Below are positions 33,575 to 42,252 of a stretch of 64,000 nt of DNA, piece by piece; the stretch's first letter is position 1; each line of letters starts with the position of its first letter. The notes beneath the pieces were generated by a model. That model had not been told where the DNA came from and made no database searches. It saw only the letters and a program-made list of their open reading frames with translations. This DNA comes from JACVRN01 sp963715565 (GTDB taxonomy: Bacteria > Acidobacteriota > Blastocatellia > Pyrinomonadales > Pyrinomonadaceae): NCBI GenBank assembly GCA_963715565.1, contig OY970256.1, positions 3,038,001 to 3,102,000 on the forward strand, read 5' to 3'. A program made the position numbers and the translations under genes.

Positions 33575-35789
33575 ACTCCTGTTCCGATCTAATGCTGTTA
33601 TGCATTATGGTTTTGAAACCGATCTGCCTAAGCCATGCATGAGGTTGTGACTCGACAGCCAATTTGGCAGCATGTAAGTCTCCAAGAAGGACAACTTGAT
33701 CAACGCCACGTGTCACTGCCGTATAAACCAAAGTTCTATCGAGAAGCTTTGACTTACATATTGGTACGATTACTCGCGTGAACTGGCTGCCTTGAGACTT
33801 ATGGATCGAGATTGAATAGCTATGGACGATCCAATAAAAATCATCCTCTGTAAGATATACTTCTTTACCATCAATAAATGCTTTAGCAATTGCGTAGTGG
33901 TTGTCTTTAAGTAATATTGGTGTTTTGAAAGCTTGGGCAATATATCCTAATGAGCCATTAAACAACTGTCGCTCCCATTGATTCTTCGTGACCATAATGC
34001 GATCACCTACGTGAAATCCGGAATATGACTGCTCGCCTGCAGGTGATTTAACTAGGATCGGAGTTTTTCCTTCTCTGTACCTCGTATGAAAAGCTTTGTT
34101 TATGCCTGCAACCCCATAAACATTGTCTGCTTTGATCGCACTGAGGATTTGAATCTCTTCCTGCTTTTCAACGCCGCCTAATTCTTCATATATTTCGAAG
34201 AGCATTTTCGCAGTATCATTTGGAATTGTTTTCAAGCTGAAGACTCCTGTTTGCTTTCCGCAATATGCTGGGATTTGCGGCCATAATCCGCCTCGAATTG
34301 CTTCAGCAATGATAGGAATTCCACTATCACATGACTGTCGGTACACTTTTGTTAAGCGTGCAATGGGAATACGTTTGTCATCAACAAGAGTATGAAATGG
34401 CAGCCCAGGGCCAATTGGCGGTAATTGATATGGGTCTCCGACCAGGATTAATTTGATGTGTCCAGGCAGCTTCCGAAGAATCTGGAATGCAGATACCACA
34501 TCAAGCATGCTGGCTTCATCGATTACAACATGTGTGACCTTTTCAAGGTCTTCAGGCTTGATATGTGTCAGAAATCCCGCGATTGTCCGTGCAGGCCGTC
34601 CGCTGGCATCTTCCATTCTCTTTGCTGCTCTGCCTGATAAGGCCATCTGAAGAATTGTTCCGTTTTTCTCCTCGACAGCATTGTAGATACAGCGAAGAAC
34701 ACTGGTTTTGCCAACACCTGCCCCGCCGGTAATAACACAGAAACATCCCTTTACTGCAAGCTGCACTGCTGCTTTCTGTTCATCGGAAAGAATATGATCT
34801 GTTATTTCAAAGCAATTAATAACGCTATCTATCTTCCTATCCCACAGATCACCTTGTTTATTAGAAATACTGTTAACCATTCTGCTGACACGATCGGCGA
34901 TGAAAGCTTCCATAAGGTAAACACCAGCAGCCTGCCAGAGATTACCAGTCTGAACGAACGCTCCATCCGCATAGGTATGTTTTAGAGCATCGTGTGCAAG
35001 GCATTGACCTCTCATAGAATCACGGGCACAAAGAAGTCTGGCAACACGGCTTGTTAAGTCACTCGTGGATATTGCCGTATGGCCCTTCCCGAAGTGTTGA
35101 TATAAAATTTCAGCTACTGCTGCGTGTAATCGCCTAGGATCATCGTCAGCTACACCAAGACGATTCGCGATACGATCGGTATTGGACCATGATTGACCAA
35201 ATGCTAATACTCGGTATGGATCCTCCTCAATTTTAGATTGCGCTTCCTTTCCATAATGCTCTTGGAGCCGTCGGCTTAGAACCTTTGAAATCTGATGCTT
35301 ATCCAGCCACCGGTAGAGGTCAGAGGAGTATTCAGCCTTCCATATAGACAGGAGACAGTCAGCAGCGTCAGGTGTAAGTATCTGCTGTAACGCCGCAACA
35401 TCCGGTTCATCAGCATCTAGCAGCCCATAGAGATCTTCACCGAACGTAGCCCATATCTCGCGGGCCTTCTTCTCGCCTATGCCCTTGAATTTAGGATTGA
35501 ATGCAATCGCACTAATAATATTTTCGCCTGTAGGACGCTTAAGAAAAGCTTTTATTGCTCCTAATTGCTGCTCTCCCCGGAAGCTTTCTTCATATCCGGC
35601 TATGGACCATATCTCACCCTTGAAGACTGTTGCGCGGGGTGACAAAATATTCCCCGGACAGCGGACTACAATCTCTTCCCCTGTTTGTACGCCGCTATTA
35701 TCAATTACCCGGCCAGTAAAAATTACCCCGTTCCCTTCGAATCGGATCTTCTCGACGCGGACGCTGATATTCAACAATTCTTTTACCAA
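33564..35789 (-). CDS. RecD2-like superfamily 1B DNA helicase
   Basis: A 741-residue helicase. Residues ~1-340 include an OB-like start and helix-hairpin-helix region (F-K-G-I-G-E-K-K-A-R-E-I). The motor follows: Walker A G-G-A-G-V-G-K-T-S, motif II V-I-D-E-A-S-M-L, motif III L-V-G-D-P-Y-Q-L-P-P, motif V S-I-H-K-S-Q-G-S-Q-F, motif VI V-Y-T-A-V-T-R. This is RecD2 (TraA-type) architecture with 5'-3' polarity expected from family members. It overlaps the integrase gene (11 bp) and the small protein gene upstream (7 bp), so it is part of the integration operon. It could unwind ends or clear roadblocks; such use is inference. Confidence 0.88.
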   Translation of the reverse strand: MVKELLNISVRVEKIRFEGNGVIFTGRVIDNSGVQTGEEIVVRCPGNILSPRATVFKGEIWSIAGYEESFRGEQQLGAIKAFLKRPTGENIISAIAFNPKFKGIGEKKAREIWATFGEDLYGLLDADEPDVAALQQILTPDAADCLLSIWKAEYSSDLYRWLDKHQISKVLSRRLQEHYGKEAQSKIEEDPYRVLAFGQSWSNTDRIANRLGVADDDPRRLHAAVAEILYQHFGKGHTAISTSDLTSRVARLLCARDSMRGQCLAHDALKHTYADGAFVQTGNLWQAAGVYLMEAFIADRVSRMVNSISNKQGDLWDRKIDSVINCFEITDHILSDEQKAAVQLAVKGCFCVITGGAGVGKTSVLRCIYNAVEEKNGTILQMALSGRAAKRMEDASGRPARTIAGFLTHIKPEDLEKVTHVVIDEASMLDVVSAFQILRKLPGHIKLILVGDPYQLPPIGPGLPFHTLVDDKRIPIARLTKVYRQSCDSGIPIIAEAIRGGLWPQIPAYCGKQTGVFSLKTIPNDTAKMLFEIYEELGGVEKQEEIQILSAIKADNVYGVAGINKAFHTRYREGKTPILVKSPAGEQSYSGFHVGDRIMVTKNQWERQLFNGSLGYIAQAFKTPILLKDNHYAIAKAFIDGKEVYLTEDDFYWIVHSYSISIHKSQGSQFTRVIVPICKSKLLDRTLVYTAVTRGVDQVVLLGDLHAAKLAVESQPHAWLRQIGFKTIMHNSIRSEQEYGT

Positions 35790-36229
35790 GGAAGTGCTCC
35801 TTGCTTACTATTAGGGTCATTAATAAATTTATCGATCCACTCAGCTCGCTTCACCGCCTTCCTTAGTTCTCGATTCTCCACAGTCAGTGCAGCTACTTGT
35901 TTCTCCAAGTAGTTTAGTCGTGCCTGCATCTTTGTTATTTGAGGGTCATTGCCTCCGAAAGCTCTCTCCAGCCCATGGAGTTCCTTAGGTGTTGAGGCCG
36001 ATGTGAGTCCCTTTATTCGAGCCAAGCGCTCGGTGGCACCAAGCAGGCGTTTAATACGCGGGTTTTGATTCATCACCGCGCGGCTGGCATTAATTGCTTC
36101 GTATACCTGGGAGCGTATTACCTTTCCTTCAGCAGAAAAGATTAGATTCCTTTCAGCCATGCTTTGCTTTAAGAATTGTTTGCATCTTTTGTAATACTCC
36201 TCGGCTTTTTGTCTGTTATTTATTGTCAC
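35783..36229 (-). CDS. Small coiled-coil protein, TnpC-like
   Basis: A 148-residue protein. The basic N-terminal half (Q-K-A-E-E-Y-Y-K-R-C-K-Q-F) resembles the DNA-binding part of TnpC (DUF6262) proteins; residues ~100-140 form a coiled coil (A-R-L-N-Y-L-E-K-Q-V-A-A-L-T-V-E-N-R-E-L). In Tn554, TnpC is the small third protein that fixes orientation and improves transposition. It overlaps the genes on both sides (7 and 14 bp). The assignment rests on size, coiled coil and context, not on a clear motif. Confidence 0.6.
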   Translation of the reverse strand: MTINNRQKAEEYYKRCKQFLKQSMAERNLIFSAEGKVIRSQVYEAINASRAVMNQNPRIKRLLGATERLARIKGLTSASTPKELHGLERAFGGNDPQITKMQARLNYLEKQVAALTVENRELRKAVKRAEWIDKFINDPNSKQGALPW

Positions 36230-36737
36230 CGCGGATTCCGCCTTTACCGGTCCCAGCAGATTCTAGACTCGTAACAACTCTCAGCTTTCGGGTTAGATTA
36301 GCGTTTTCCTCAAGCAGTTCAGCAACCCTGTTCGTTAAACGTCTTTCTCTTAACTGAGTCCTGTCTAATTCTTGCTTTACTTCATGCCACTGCCCCGTCA
36401 AGTTTCGTATTAATCGGTCCTTCTCTTTATCCTTGTGTTGAGCTCTGGATTTCAAGGCAGGCAGCTTTTGACGGAGTGCTAGGATTGCAAGTTGTTTTAG
36501 AATCTCCCTTACTCGTTGTTTTAATGCTCTGTTGTAGGGCTTATTCATCGTATTGGGACTTCCTATCTTTTCCAGCCCAAGAGATGCATCTTCCCATCGA
36601 CGAAAGGAGGCTTCGTTACAAGGTACGAATGCGCCGTTTGGGATGCCCTTAGCAAGATAGCTCCCTAAGACTTTTACTTTAGCTTTTATTATCTCCTGCG
36701 CCTTATCCTTCCGGCGGAGGCTGATGTGTTCGCTCAT
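36216..36737 (-). CDS. Second small coiled-coil protein, TnpC-like
   Basis: A 173-residue, very basic protein with a C-terminal coiled coil (residues ~115-160, L-R-E-R-R-L-T-N-R-V-A-E-L-L-E-E-N-A-N-L). The N-terminal half has F-R-R-W-E-D and many Lys and Arg. It is similar in plan to the neighbour at 35783-36229, although sequence identity is low. Two such genes side by side could form a heterodimer. It overlaps the large recombinase gene by 35 bp and the neighbour by 14 bp. Confidence 0.55.
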   Translation of the reverse strand: MSEHISLRRKDKAQEIIKAKVKVLGSYLAKGIPNGAFVPCNEASFRRWEDASLGLEKIGSPNTMNKPYNRALKQRVREILKQLAILALRQKLPALKSRAQHKDKEKDRLIRNLTGQWHEVKQELDRTQLRERRLTNRVAELLEENANLTRKLRVVTSLESAGTGKGGIRGDNK

Positions 36738-38937
36738 TGATAGGCTCTAGAGGATTTGAGTTCATGAAGGACCGCATATACTGACAGCGTAGCTTTTCAG
36801 CATGATTCTTACTAACCTCTCTCAAGATTGGTCCGTTGCCTGGGTCTAATGCCGCCTGCTCATGAAGCTCAAGCTCATTGCGCCAGAATGGCTCAAAAAC
36901 GCCATCAGTCATGTGGTGAGGACAATCGCCGCAAACAGTAGGAGCACTTTGAGAAAAGTCTGGCCCGGCAGCGGGGGGCAAAGAACTATCCTTCAAGCAC
37001 CTGGCAGTATTTAACTGATGAAGCGCGGGGCCGCAGGCGCACCAACCCCATTTGAAGGCCTTTAGACGGCGTCCGCTTTTCTGTACATAGCGCTCAACGA
37101 CTTTTTCTACTAACAGCGGAGAGACAATTTTAACTAAACGACGATACCGATCGCGGAGTTTTCGTACAGTGCTCTTAAATCGCTCACCAAATGGGCCAGA
37201 TACATTTCGCTCTCCTAATGCGGCCTCTGTTAGAACAATTCCTGTATGCTCTCTGTTAACGTGCCTAAAGATCGCACCCATTTCAGGCTCTGTCACGTAG
37301 ACTTGTGTCACCGCGGGGTTAAGATGTCTGAGTTGGTAGCTAAGAGCAGCTAAGTCTCCGTACTGATAGTGCCAAAAATACAGTATCGCAAAAAATCGCC
37401 TGAACTGCTTTAATTGGAAATTCCATTGACTGCCGTTAGGCATGGGAGTCAGGGAAAGGAAGTCAACAAAAGGTTCAAGGGCCAGTCTGAGACGAAAACG
37501 AACTATATCAGCTGATATTAGCTTCTTGTATTGGAAGAGTTTGACAGTTCCAGATATTGTCCGCGCTGGGGCGCTCCATCGGCGCAGAATCTCTACAGCC
37601 GAGACAACAAGTTCGTTGCAAGGAGATCGCTCCCAATCCTTAATTGTCTTCTCGATGTATACTTCAATCCAAAGACCATGATCATCTCGTATTATGCAAT
37701 CACCATTATCTGGTCCGGCAGTTCTAATTGACAGTGCCTCATCATGCCGACGTCCGGTGAAGGCAGCGATAACTATAGCGCAGGCGGCGGGTATGCAATC
37801 GAGAACGGCTGTGCCAAAGTGCAATCTATCTGCCGAAGACCTTTTTGTGCTGGCATTTATTTGAAGCGGAGACCCAGGCCCTTCAGGAATCACAGCCTCA
37901 GACACAATTTTGGTCATTTGAACGAGCCTGTCATGTTTTGATAGCTCCATAGCCAGGAGGCCGTCGAACTGATCTCTGAGATCGAGAAGAACTGGGGCAT
38001 AGTCTAAAACCCACCGAATGCTCCGATCGATTAGTTCCATTGTTTGTCGGATAGGAGCTGTTTTTGTTCGACCTACTGCCTGGCATAAATCCCTGGCCAT
38101 CTGCTCAGGAGATAAATTACAAAAGGGATCAAACTGAATACAGTCACCGGGGAACTCCCGGCGTCTTTGCCACTGGTAATCCCATGGTCGAAGCATCTGT
38201 ATGAGATGTGGAGCCGACATCTTCTGTGGCTTCGGCGGCTCTTCAGAAAGCTGGGAGAGTCGTTCTGGCTTGAGATAGAAGCCCTCTTCTTTAGCGATTG
38301 TTGCAAGTTCGAAGGCTGTAGACTTGTCTGAAAAACCTCTTTTCGGATCAATACCTGCATCTTGTAATAGTTTCTTGGCATCAAGGAATGGCTGAGAGTT
38401 TGACCTCTTAATGCGTGGGATCTCAATACCAGCCTCTCTAATCCGCCTGACATATTCTTCAAGACGGGATTTATACATGAGCAGATAAGCCGGACCATAG
38501 CATGCAGCCTCAAGATAAGCGTCAAAGTCATCTTGATCCAAATAGGAAAAACGCCTGATATTGTTCATGATCATCCAGACGATCCAATTCAAAATGGCAC
38601 GAGCCATCTCATCATGAGCAGAAGCCGATGTAACTGTGGCATGCTTACCTGTCCTCAAACCGTAAATCTGTAGTTTTGCTGTATCCAGAAGATGCGCATA
38701 TTCAGGGTCAGTAAGACGGCAGCATTCGCCCAGCCTGCGGGGATCAAAAAGTATGAGATCAAATCGAATCTTCTTACTAAGCTTCGGTGAAAGGGGATTA
38801 TCATCACCTACAACCCAAACAGGACTGTTATACTCCCCCTCCTTGAGCCATTGTGGCTTAGGAAGTCGATTCGGTGCCCGTACTGGAATTGCCAGATGCT
38901 CTTCAATCTCTAAGGGCTTGGCTTGAATCCTTGTCAT
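36703..38937 (-). CDS. Large tyrosine recombinase, TnpB-like, with Cys/His-rich tail
   Basis: A 744-residue recombinase. Arg I is in T-G-R-R-H-D-E-A-L-S; the second box is Q-L-K-Q-F-R-R-F-F-A (Lys where His is usual, then the Arg); the late His and Tyr are in Q-L-R-H-L-N-P-A-V-T-Q-V-Y. The C-terminal ~110 residues contain C-A-C-G-P, C-G-D-C-P-H-H and further Cys and His, which look like zinc binding and are seen in large Tn554-TnpB-type proteins. It follows the 692-residue protein by 15 bp. Expected to act with the other two recombinases. Confidence 0.82.
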   Translation of the reverse strand: MTRIQAKPLEIEEHLAIPVRAPNRLPKPQWLKEGEYNSPVWVVGDDNPLSPKLSKKIRFDLILFDPRRLGECCRLTDPEYAHLLDTAKLQIYGLRTGKHATVTSASAHDEMARAILNWIVWMIMNNIRRFSYLDQDDFDAYLEAACYGPAYLLMYKSRLEEYVRRIREAGIEIPRIKRSNSQPFLDAKKLLQDAGIDPKRGFSDKSTAFELATIAKEEGFYLKPERLSQLSEEPPKPQKMSAPHLIQMLRPWDYQWQRRREFPGDCIQFDPFCNLSPEQMARDLCQAVGRTKTAPIRQTMELIDRSIRWVLDYAPVLLDLRDQFDGLLAMELSKHDRLVQMTKIVSEAVIPEGPGSPLQINASTKRSSADRLHFGTAVLDCIPAACAIVIAAFTGRRHDEALSIRTAGPDNGDCIIRDDHGLWIEVYIEKTIKDWERSPCNELVVSAVEILRRWSAPARTISGTVKLFQYKKLISADIVRFRLRLALEPFVDFLSLTPMPNGSQWNFQLKQFRRFFAILYFWHYQYGDLAALSYQLRHLNPAVTQVYVTEPEMGAIFRHVNREHTGIVLTEAALGERNVSGPFGERFKSTVRKLRDRYRRLVKIVSPLLVEKVVERYVQKSGRRLKAFKWGWCACGPALHQLNTARCLKDSSLPPAAGPDFSQSAPTVCGDCPHHMTDGVFEPFWRNELELHEQAALDPGNGPILREVSKNHAEKLRCQYMRSFMNSNPLEPINERTHQPPPEG

Positions 38938-38952
38938 TGAAATTCTCTGCGA

Positions 38953-41031
38953 TCACCAGAGCGGCCCAAAGTTAACCCTGTTGCTGGCAATCTGTTCGTC
39001 TGCGAGTTCTTTCGCTTTTTTGAATTCCCTGACTGTCCTTCCACGGCTTGCCTGCTCAATGGCGACTGTCGTGAAAATCAGCCACGGAAGCCAAACTCTT
39101 TCCCACCGTTCTGGCCTAGTCCTTTCCCACTCCGGACGTTGTTGTTCAAGGTGACAATTCCAGAGAACAAGGTCTTTCAGATTCTCCACAGTCGCGATCA
39201 CAAATCGATTCGCGCAGCCGGGACAGTTCTGAGGCTGAGTGCATAACTTGCCTTTTTCGCTGCCCGGCTGCAGACCTGCACAGGGATCAAGGCACATGAC
39301 TCCAAGGCCAGTCCGATGAGCTTCGCTCAGAAGGTTTTTCACCTGTTTTGGAGCCAATCCAAGTTTACTGGCAGCACCCTTAATATTTTGGATTGAAATG
39401 ACTTGAAATAATGACTGGAACTCGCGGATCATGCGCCCCCAGATCAACTGATTGGGATACCGGGCAATATAGCCGTCGGTGGTCGCAAATGAGTTGTGGT
39501 CACCGATCGCAGCAGCGGCGATTATTCCTGTTTCCTTATCATAAGCAGCTTGCATTAGCACTGATGGACGAATCATCTTTGAATGTACATTCACGTTGCG
39601 GAATTCTGCATGTCGTTTGCGGAATGCTCTAAACATTTTGCCCCATTGACCATTATCGACACACTTTATCGAGCCAGACCATCCAATGTAGAGGAAGAGG
39701 CTTTCAGCAGCTTTTTCAGTAGCCAGCCTCCTTAATGGTGATGAGATACTTTGGTAGGTTTGAATGATCTCAATGCAACTAACGTCATGAGTTGGATCCT
39801 TAACTGGCAGTTCATTCACAATTAGCTTGCCGCCTGCGCGCATTTTAATTCCTTTTAATGTTTGGTAACCGATCTCTTTAGAATCCTCCAAGCACTCGTA
39901 AGACAGCGTTCTGGCGACAGAAATGTTTGCTCCTGTATCACATAGGACGATAATGATTGCAGCGGCAGTAAGATCTTGGTGAGGGAATAAGTATGCTTGA
40001 AGAGTTTCTAATCCACCGAATCGCCCTGCTTGTCTCCATTCCCAGCTACGTAATGTACCCTTCGCGAACCGCATTATCTGACCACGGTATTCAGGATGAT
40101 CGCTTAAGTATCTCAACAAGCAGGCAAGAGATAGTTCAGGGTCGCTGTCAGGGAATAGAGTTGAAAGCTCTCTCATCCTTACTTTCATGCTTGTATGCTG
40201 ACGATCAACAATCGCGGCGATTTCATTGAAACTAATGTCATACGCTTGAAGCAGCCGTTGCCCTTCAATCCAGACGTCTCGCCATTTCTTAAAGTCCTTG
40301 CACGCACAATCCCTTATCATCTCGATGCGGTCTGCATTAATCTTCATCAATATCTTAGCGTGTGCATTAGCACTGCCTGCGATTTCTCCAGTCTCATTCA
40401 GAAGTGTTGTTAAAAAGTCCTTTTTGATTTGGATCGCAGTATTAGTCCCCTTCATACCGGATAAAACTTTTTCCAGTATTTTTTCACTGCCTTTCTTAAT
40501 ATTTTGCTGCCATTCTGCCAGGGTCCGAATAGGCCGCGTAATTTGGTTCAAATTACGCGGTACTCTGGCGTATGTGATGTGCGGAATAACACCAAATGTG
40601 GTCATTCTCCTGAGGACCGTGCTTGTGTGTTTTATGATATTGTATTTTGTGCTTGGCCCAGGTCTAGGCTGGGCTATTACGTAATCCTGCCATAGCTGTA
40701 GAGTATCCTCCCAATCTTTGGCCAGTGCCTTAGTATGATCAGACTGTAAAGCAGCAGTGAGGGATAAATAGTGGTCTTGATTATTTTTTAACCACCGAAG
40801 CAGGCGTAAAACATAACTGTAAGCACCTTGTGCCGTACCCAATGAAACCGATGAACTGTATCGAATAAAGCCTAAAGCGAACGCTAACATGAATCTGTGG
40901 CCTAAACAGTCAAAGTCAGTGAAATCGAAGTATCTTCGATTCTTTTGGTCATAGACACGTAAAGATTCTTCTTTCATGCAACGGGTTAGCTGCTCGTAAT
41001 AGGACATCTGCAGTCTGTATTGGATTTTCAA
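38953..41031 (-). CDS. Large tyrosine recombinase-like protein, partly degenerate active site
   Basis: A 692-residue protein and first gene of the integration operon. The C-terminal half has the recombinase fold: I-I-V-L-C-D-T-G-A-N-I-S-V-A-R, where the canonical Arg I position (TGxR) holds Asn; then S-K-M-I-R-P-S (Arg II), A-I-G-D-H-N-S (His III) and T-T-D-G-Y-I-A-R (Tyr). A Cys-rich tail follows (C-L-D-P-C ... C-T-Q-P-Q-N-C-P-G-C), like that of the 744-residue protein. It may be structural or may rely on a shifted Arg. The start at 41031 faces the regulator at 41299 across the operator-like region. Confidence 0.75.
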   Translation of the reverse strand: MKIQYRLQMSYYEQLTRCMKEESLRVYDQKNRRYFDFTDFDCLGHRFMLAFALGFIRYSSSVSLGTAQGAYSYVLRLLRWLKNNQDHYLSLTAALQSDHTKALAKDWEDTLQLWQDYVIAQPRPGPSTKYNIIKHTSTVLRRMTTFGVIPHITYARVPRNLNQITRPIRTLAEWQQNIKKGSEKILEKVLSGMKGTNTAIQIKKDFLTTLLNETGEIAGSANAHAKILMKINADRIEMIRDCACKDFKKWRDVWIEGQRLLQAYDISFNEIAAIVDRQHTSMKVRMRELSTLFPDSDPELSLACLLRYLSDHPEYRGQIMRFAKGTLRSWEWRQAGRFGGLETLQAYLFPHQDLTAAAIIIVLCDTGANISVARTLSYECLEDSKEIGYQTLKGIKMRAGGKLIVNELPVKDPTHDVSCIEIIQTYQSISSPLRRLATEKAAESLFLYIGWSGSIKCVDNGQWGKMFRAFRKRHAEFRNVNVHSKMIRPSVLMQAAYDKETGIIAAAAIGDHNSFATTDGYIARYPNQLIWGRMIREFQSLFQVISIQNIKGAASKLGLAPKQVKNLLSEAHRTGLGVMCLDPCAGLQPGSEKGKLCTQPQNCPGCANRFVIATVENLKDLVLWNCHLEQQRPEWERTRPERWERVWLPWLIFTTVAIEQASRGRTVREFKKAKELADEQIASNRVNFGPLW

Positions 41032-41190
41032 TATTAATTTGACAACCCAACAGCGTTAAAGAGTTAATCAAGCCGCAAAGCTATAACCCCTTCTAAGGTC
41101 TGGCTCAAAGTCTTCTCAAGCTAATCACAACCCATACAATCTGCAAGGTTCTTTGGAATGGACTGTACTTTATTCGCTTTCTACCTTGTC

Positions 41191-41231
41191 GTCAATGTAA
41201 ATGACGATTTATTTATGTCAATTTCACTGAC
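41191..41231. promoter_or_regulatory. Repeated GTCA-N7-TGAC motif, candidate operator
   Basis: Two copies of the dyad gtca-N7-tgac (41191-41205 and 41217-41231) lie 26 bp apart, and half-sites tgac recur near 41244 and 41256. They sit in the 267-bp divergent region between the integration operon and the XRE/ImmA regulator. Spacing of 26 bp is about 2.5 helix turns. Confidence 0.55.
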
Positions 41232-41298
41232 GGCAAATTTCATTGACCCTTTATTGACAGCCTTGCATACTTCCTTTAATTCGATTGGGGAGGGCTAA

Positions 41299-42147
41299 GT
41301 GCCAACATTAGAAGGCATTTACGATTATATAGGTGGACGGATACGGACAGAGCGAGAACAAGTTGACTTGTCTCAAGAAGATTTGGCTCTGCGTATTGGA
41401 TTAACCAGAACATCTATTAGTAATATTGAACATGGACGTCAAAAGATCCAGATTCACACACTGTACGAGATCGCAAAAGTGCTGAATGTTCCCCCGATTT
41501 CATTACTCCCTCCACCTGAAAACGAAGCAGAAGTTGAAGAAAAATATCTCAAAAGATTAGCCTCAAGCGAGCGGGAATGGGTCAAAAACATTCTGTCTGT
41601 TAAATCAGATAGAAAAAAAGCAGGACAGAAGATTGATAGAAAAATAGAAGTGGTTACAGAGCCTGAAAGGCTTTTACAACAGGCAGGGGTAAAGGTGCCC
41701 CCCATTCCAGTCGATCAAATAGCGCAACAATGCGGTGCCCAAATTCGATATGCTCCTTATGATGGTGAAATGTCTGGCCTTCTGTTTCAAGCTGAAGCAA
41801 ATATCATTATAGGCGTAAACTCACTGCACACGAGATCGAGGCAGCGATTTGCGATAGCTCATGAACTGGGTCACTTGGCACTTCATGGCAGCAAGGATCT
41901 CCATCTGGACCGCAATTTTAGTGCTGTCCGGAAGCATGGGGATGACATTAGAATTGACCAAGCAGAGAGTGATGCAAATGACTTTGCAGTTAATTTATTA
42001 GTTCCAACAAGTATGTTTAAGGCCAACCTGAAAAGAAAACCAATTGATATTACAAATAGTAAACAGATCAGTGGCCTTGCAGGACATTACAGGGTCGGGA
42101 TGGAAGTAATAACTTATAAAATTATGAAGCTGGGCATTAGGTCTTGA
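41299..42147 (+). CDS. XRE-family regulator with ImmA/IrrE metallopeptidase domain
   Basis: A 282-residue two-domain protein. Residues ~12-65 form an XRE helix-turn-helix (L-S-Q-E-D-L-A-L-R-I-G-L-T-R-T-S-I-S-N-I-E-H-G-R). Residues ~140-260 are an ImmA/IrrE metalloprotease with A-H-E-L-G-H-L-A-L-H (HExxH). Such proteins repress and then cleave repressors to switch mobile elements on under DNA damage, as ImmA does with ImmR in ICEBs1. It starts with GTG at 41299, preceded by GGGAGG. It diverges from the integration operon across the repeated GTCA-N7-TGAC dyads, and is the likely regulator of excision. Confidence 0.88.
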   Translation: MPTLEGIYDYIGGRIRTEREQVDLSQEDLALRIGLTRTSISNIEHGRQKIQIHTLYEIAKVLNVPPISLLPPPENEAEVEEKYLKRLASSEREWVKNILSVKSDRKKAGQKIDRKIEVVTEPERLLQQAGVKVPPIPVDQIAQQCGAQIRYAPYDGEMSGLLFQAEANIIIGVNSLHTRSRQRFAIAHELGHLALHGSKDLHLDRNFSAVRKHGDDIRIDQAESDANDFAVNLLVPTSMFKANLKRKPIDITNSKQISGLAGHYRVGMEVITYKIMKLGIRS

Positions 42148-42252
42148 TTAAGCGCTGAATAATTGGAAGTGTATCAAGCTCAACTTTTGAAGGGCTATGA
42201 GATGGCTGCGTAGATTGAGGTTTCAAGCAGCCTCTTGAACAAAGAGATGGCT

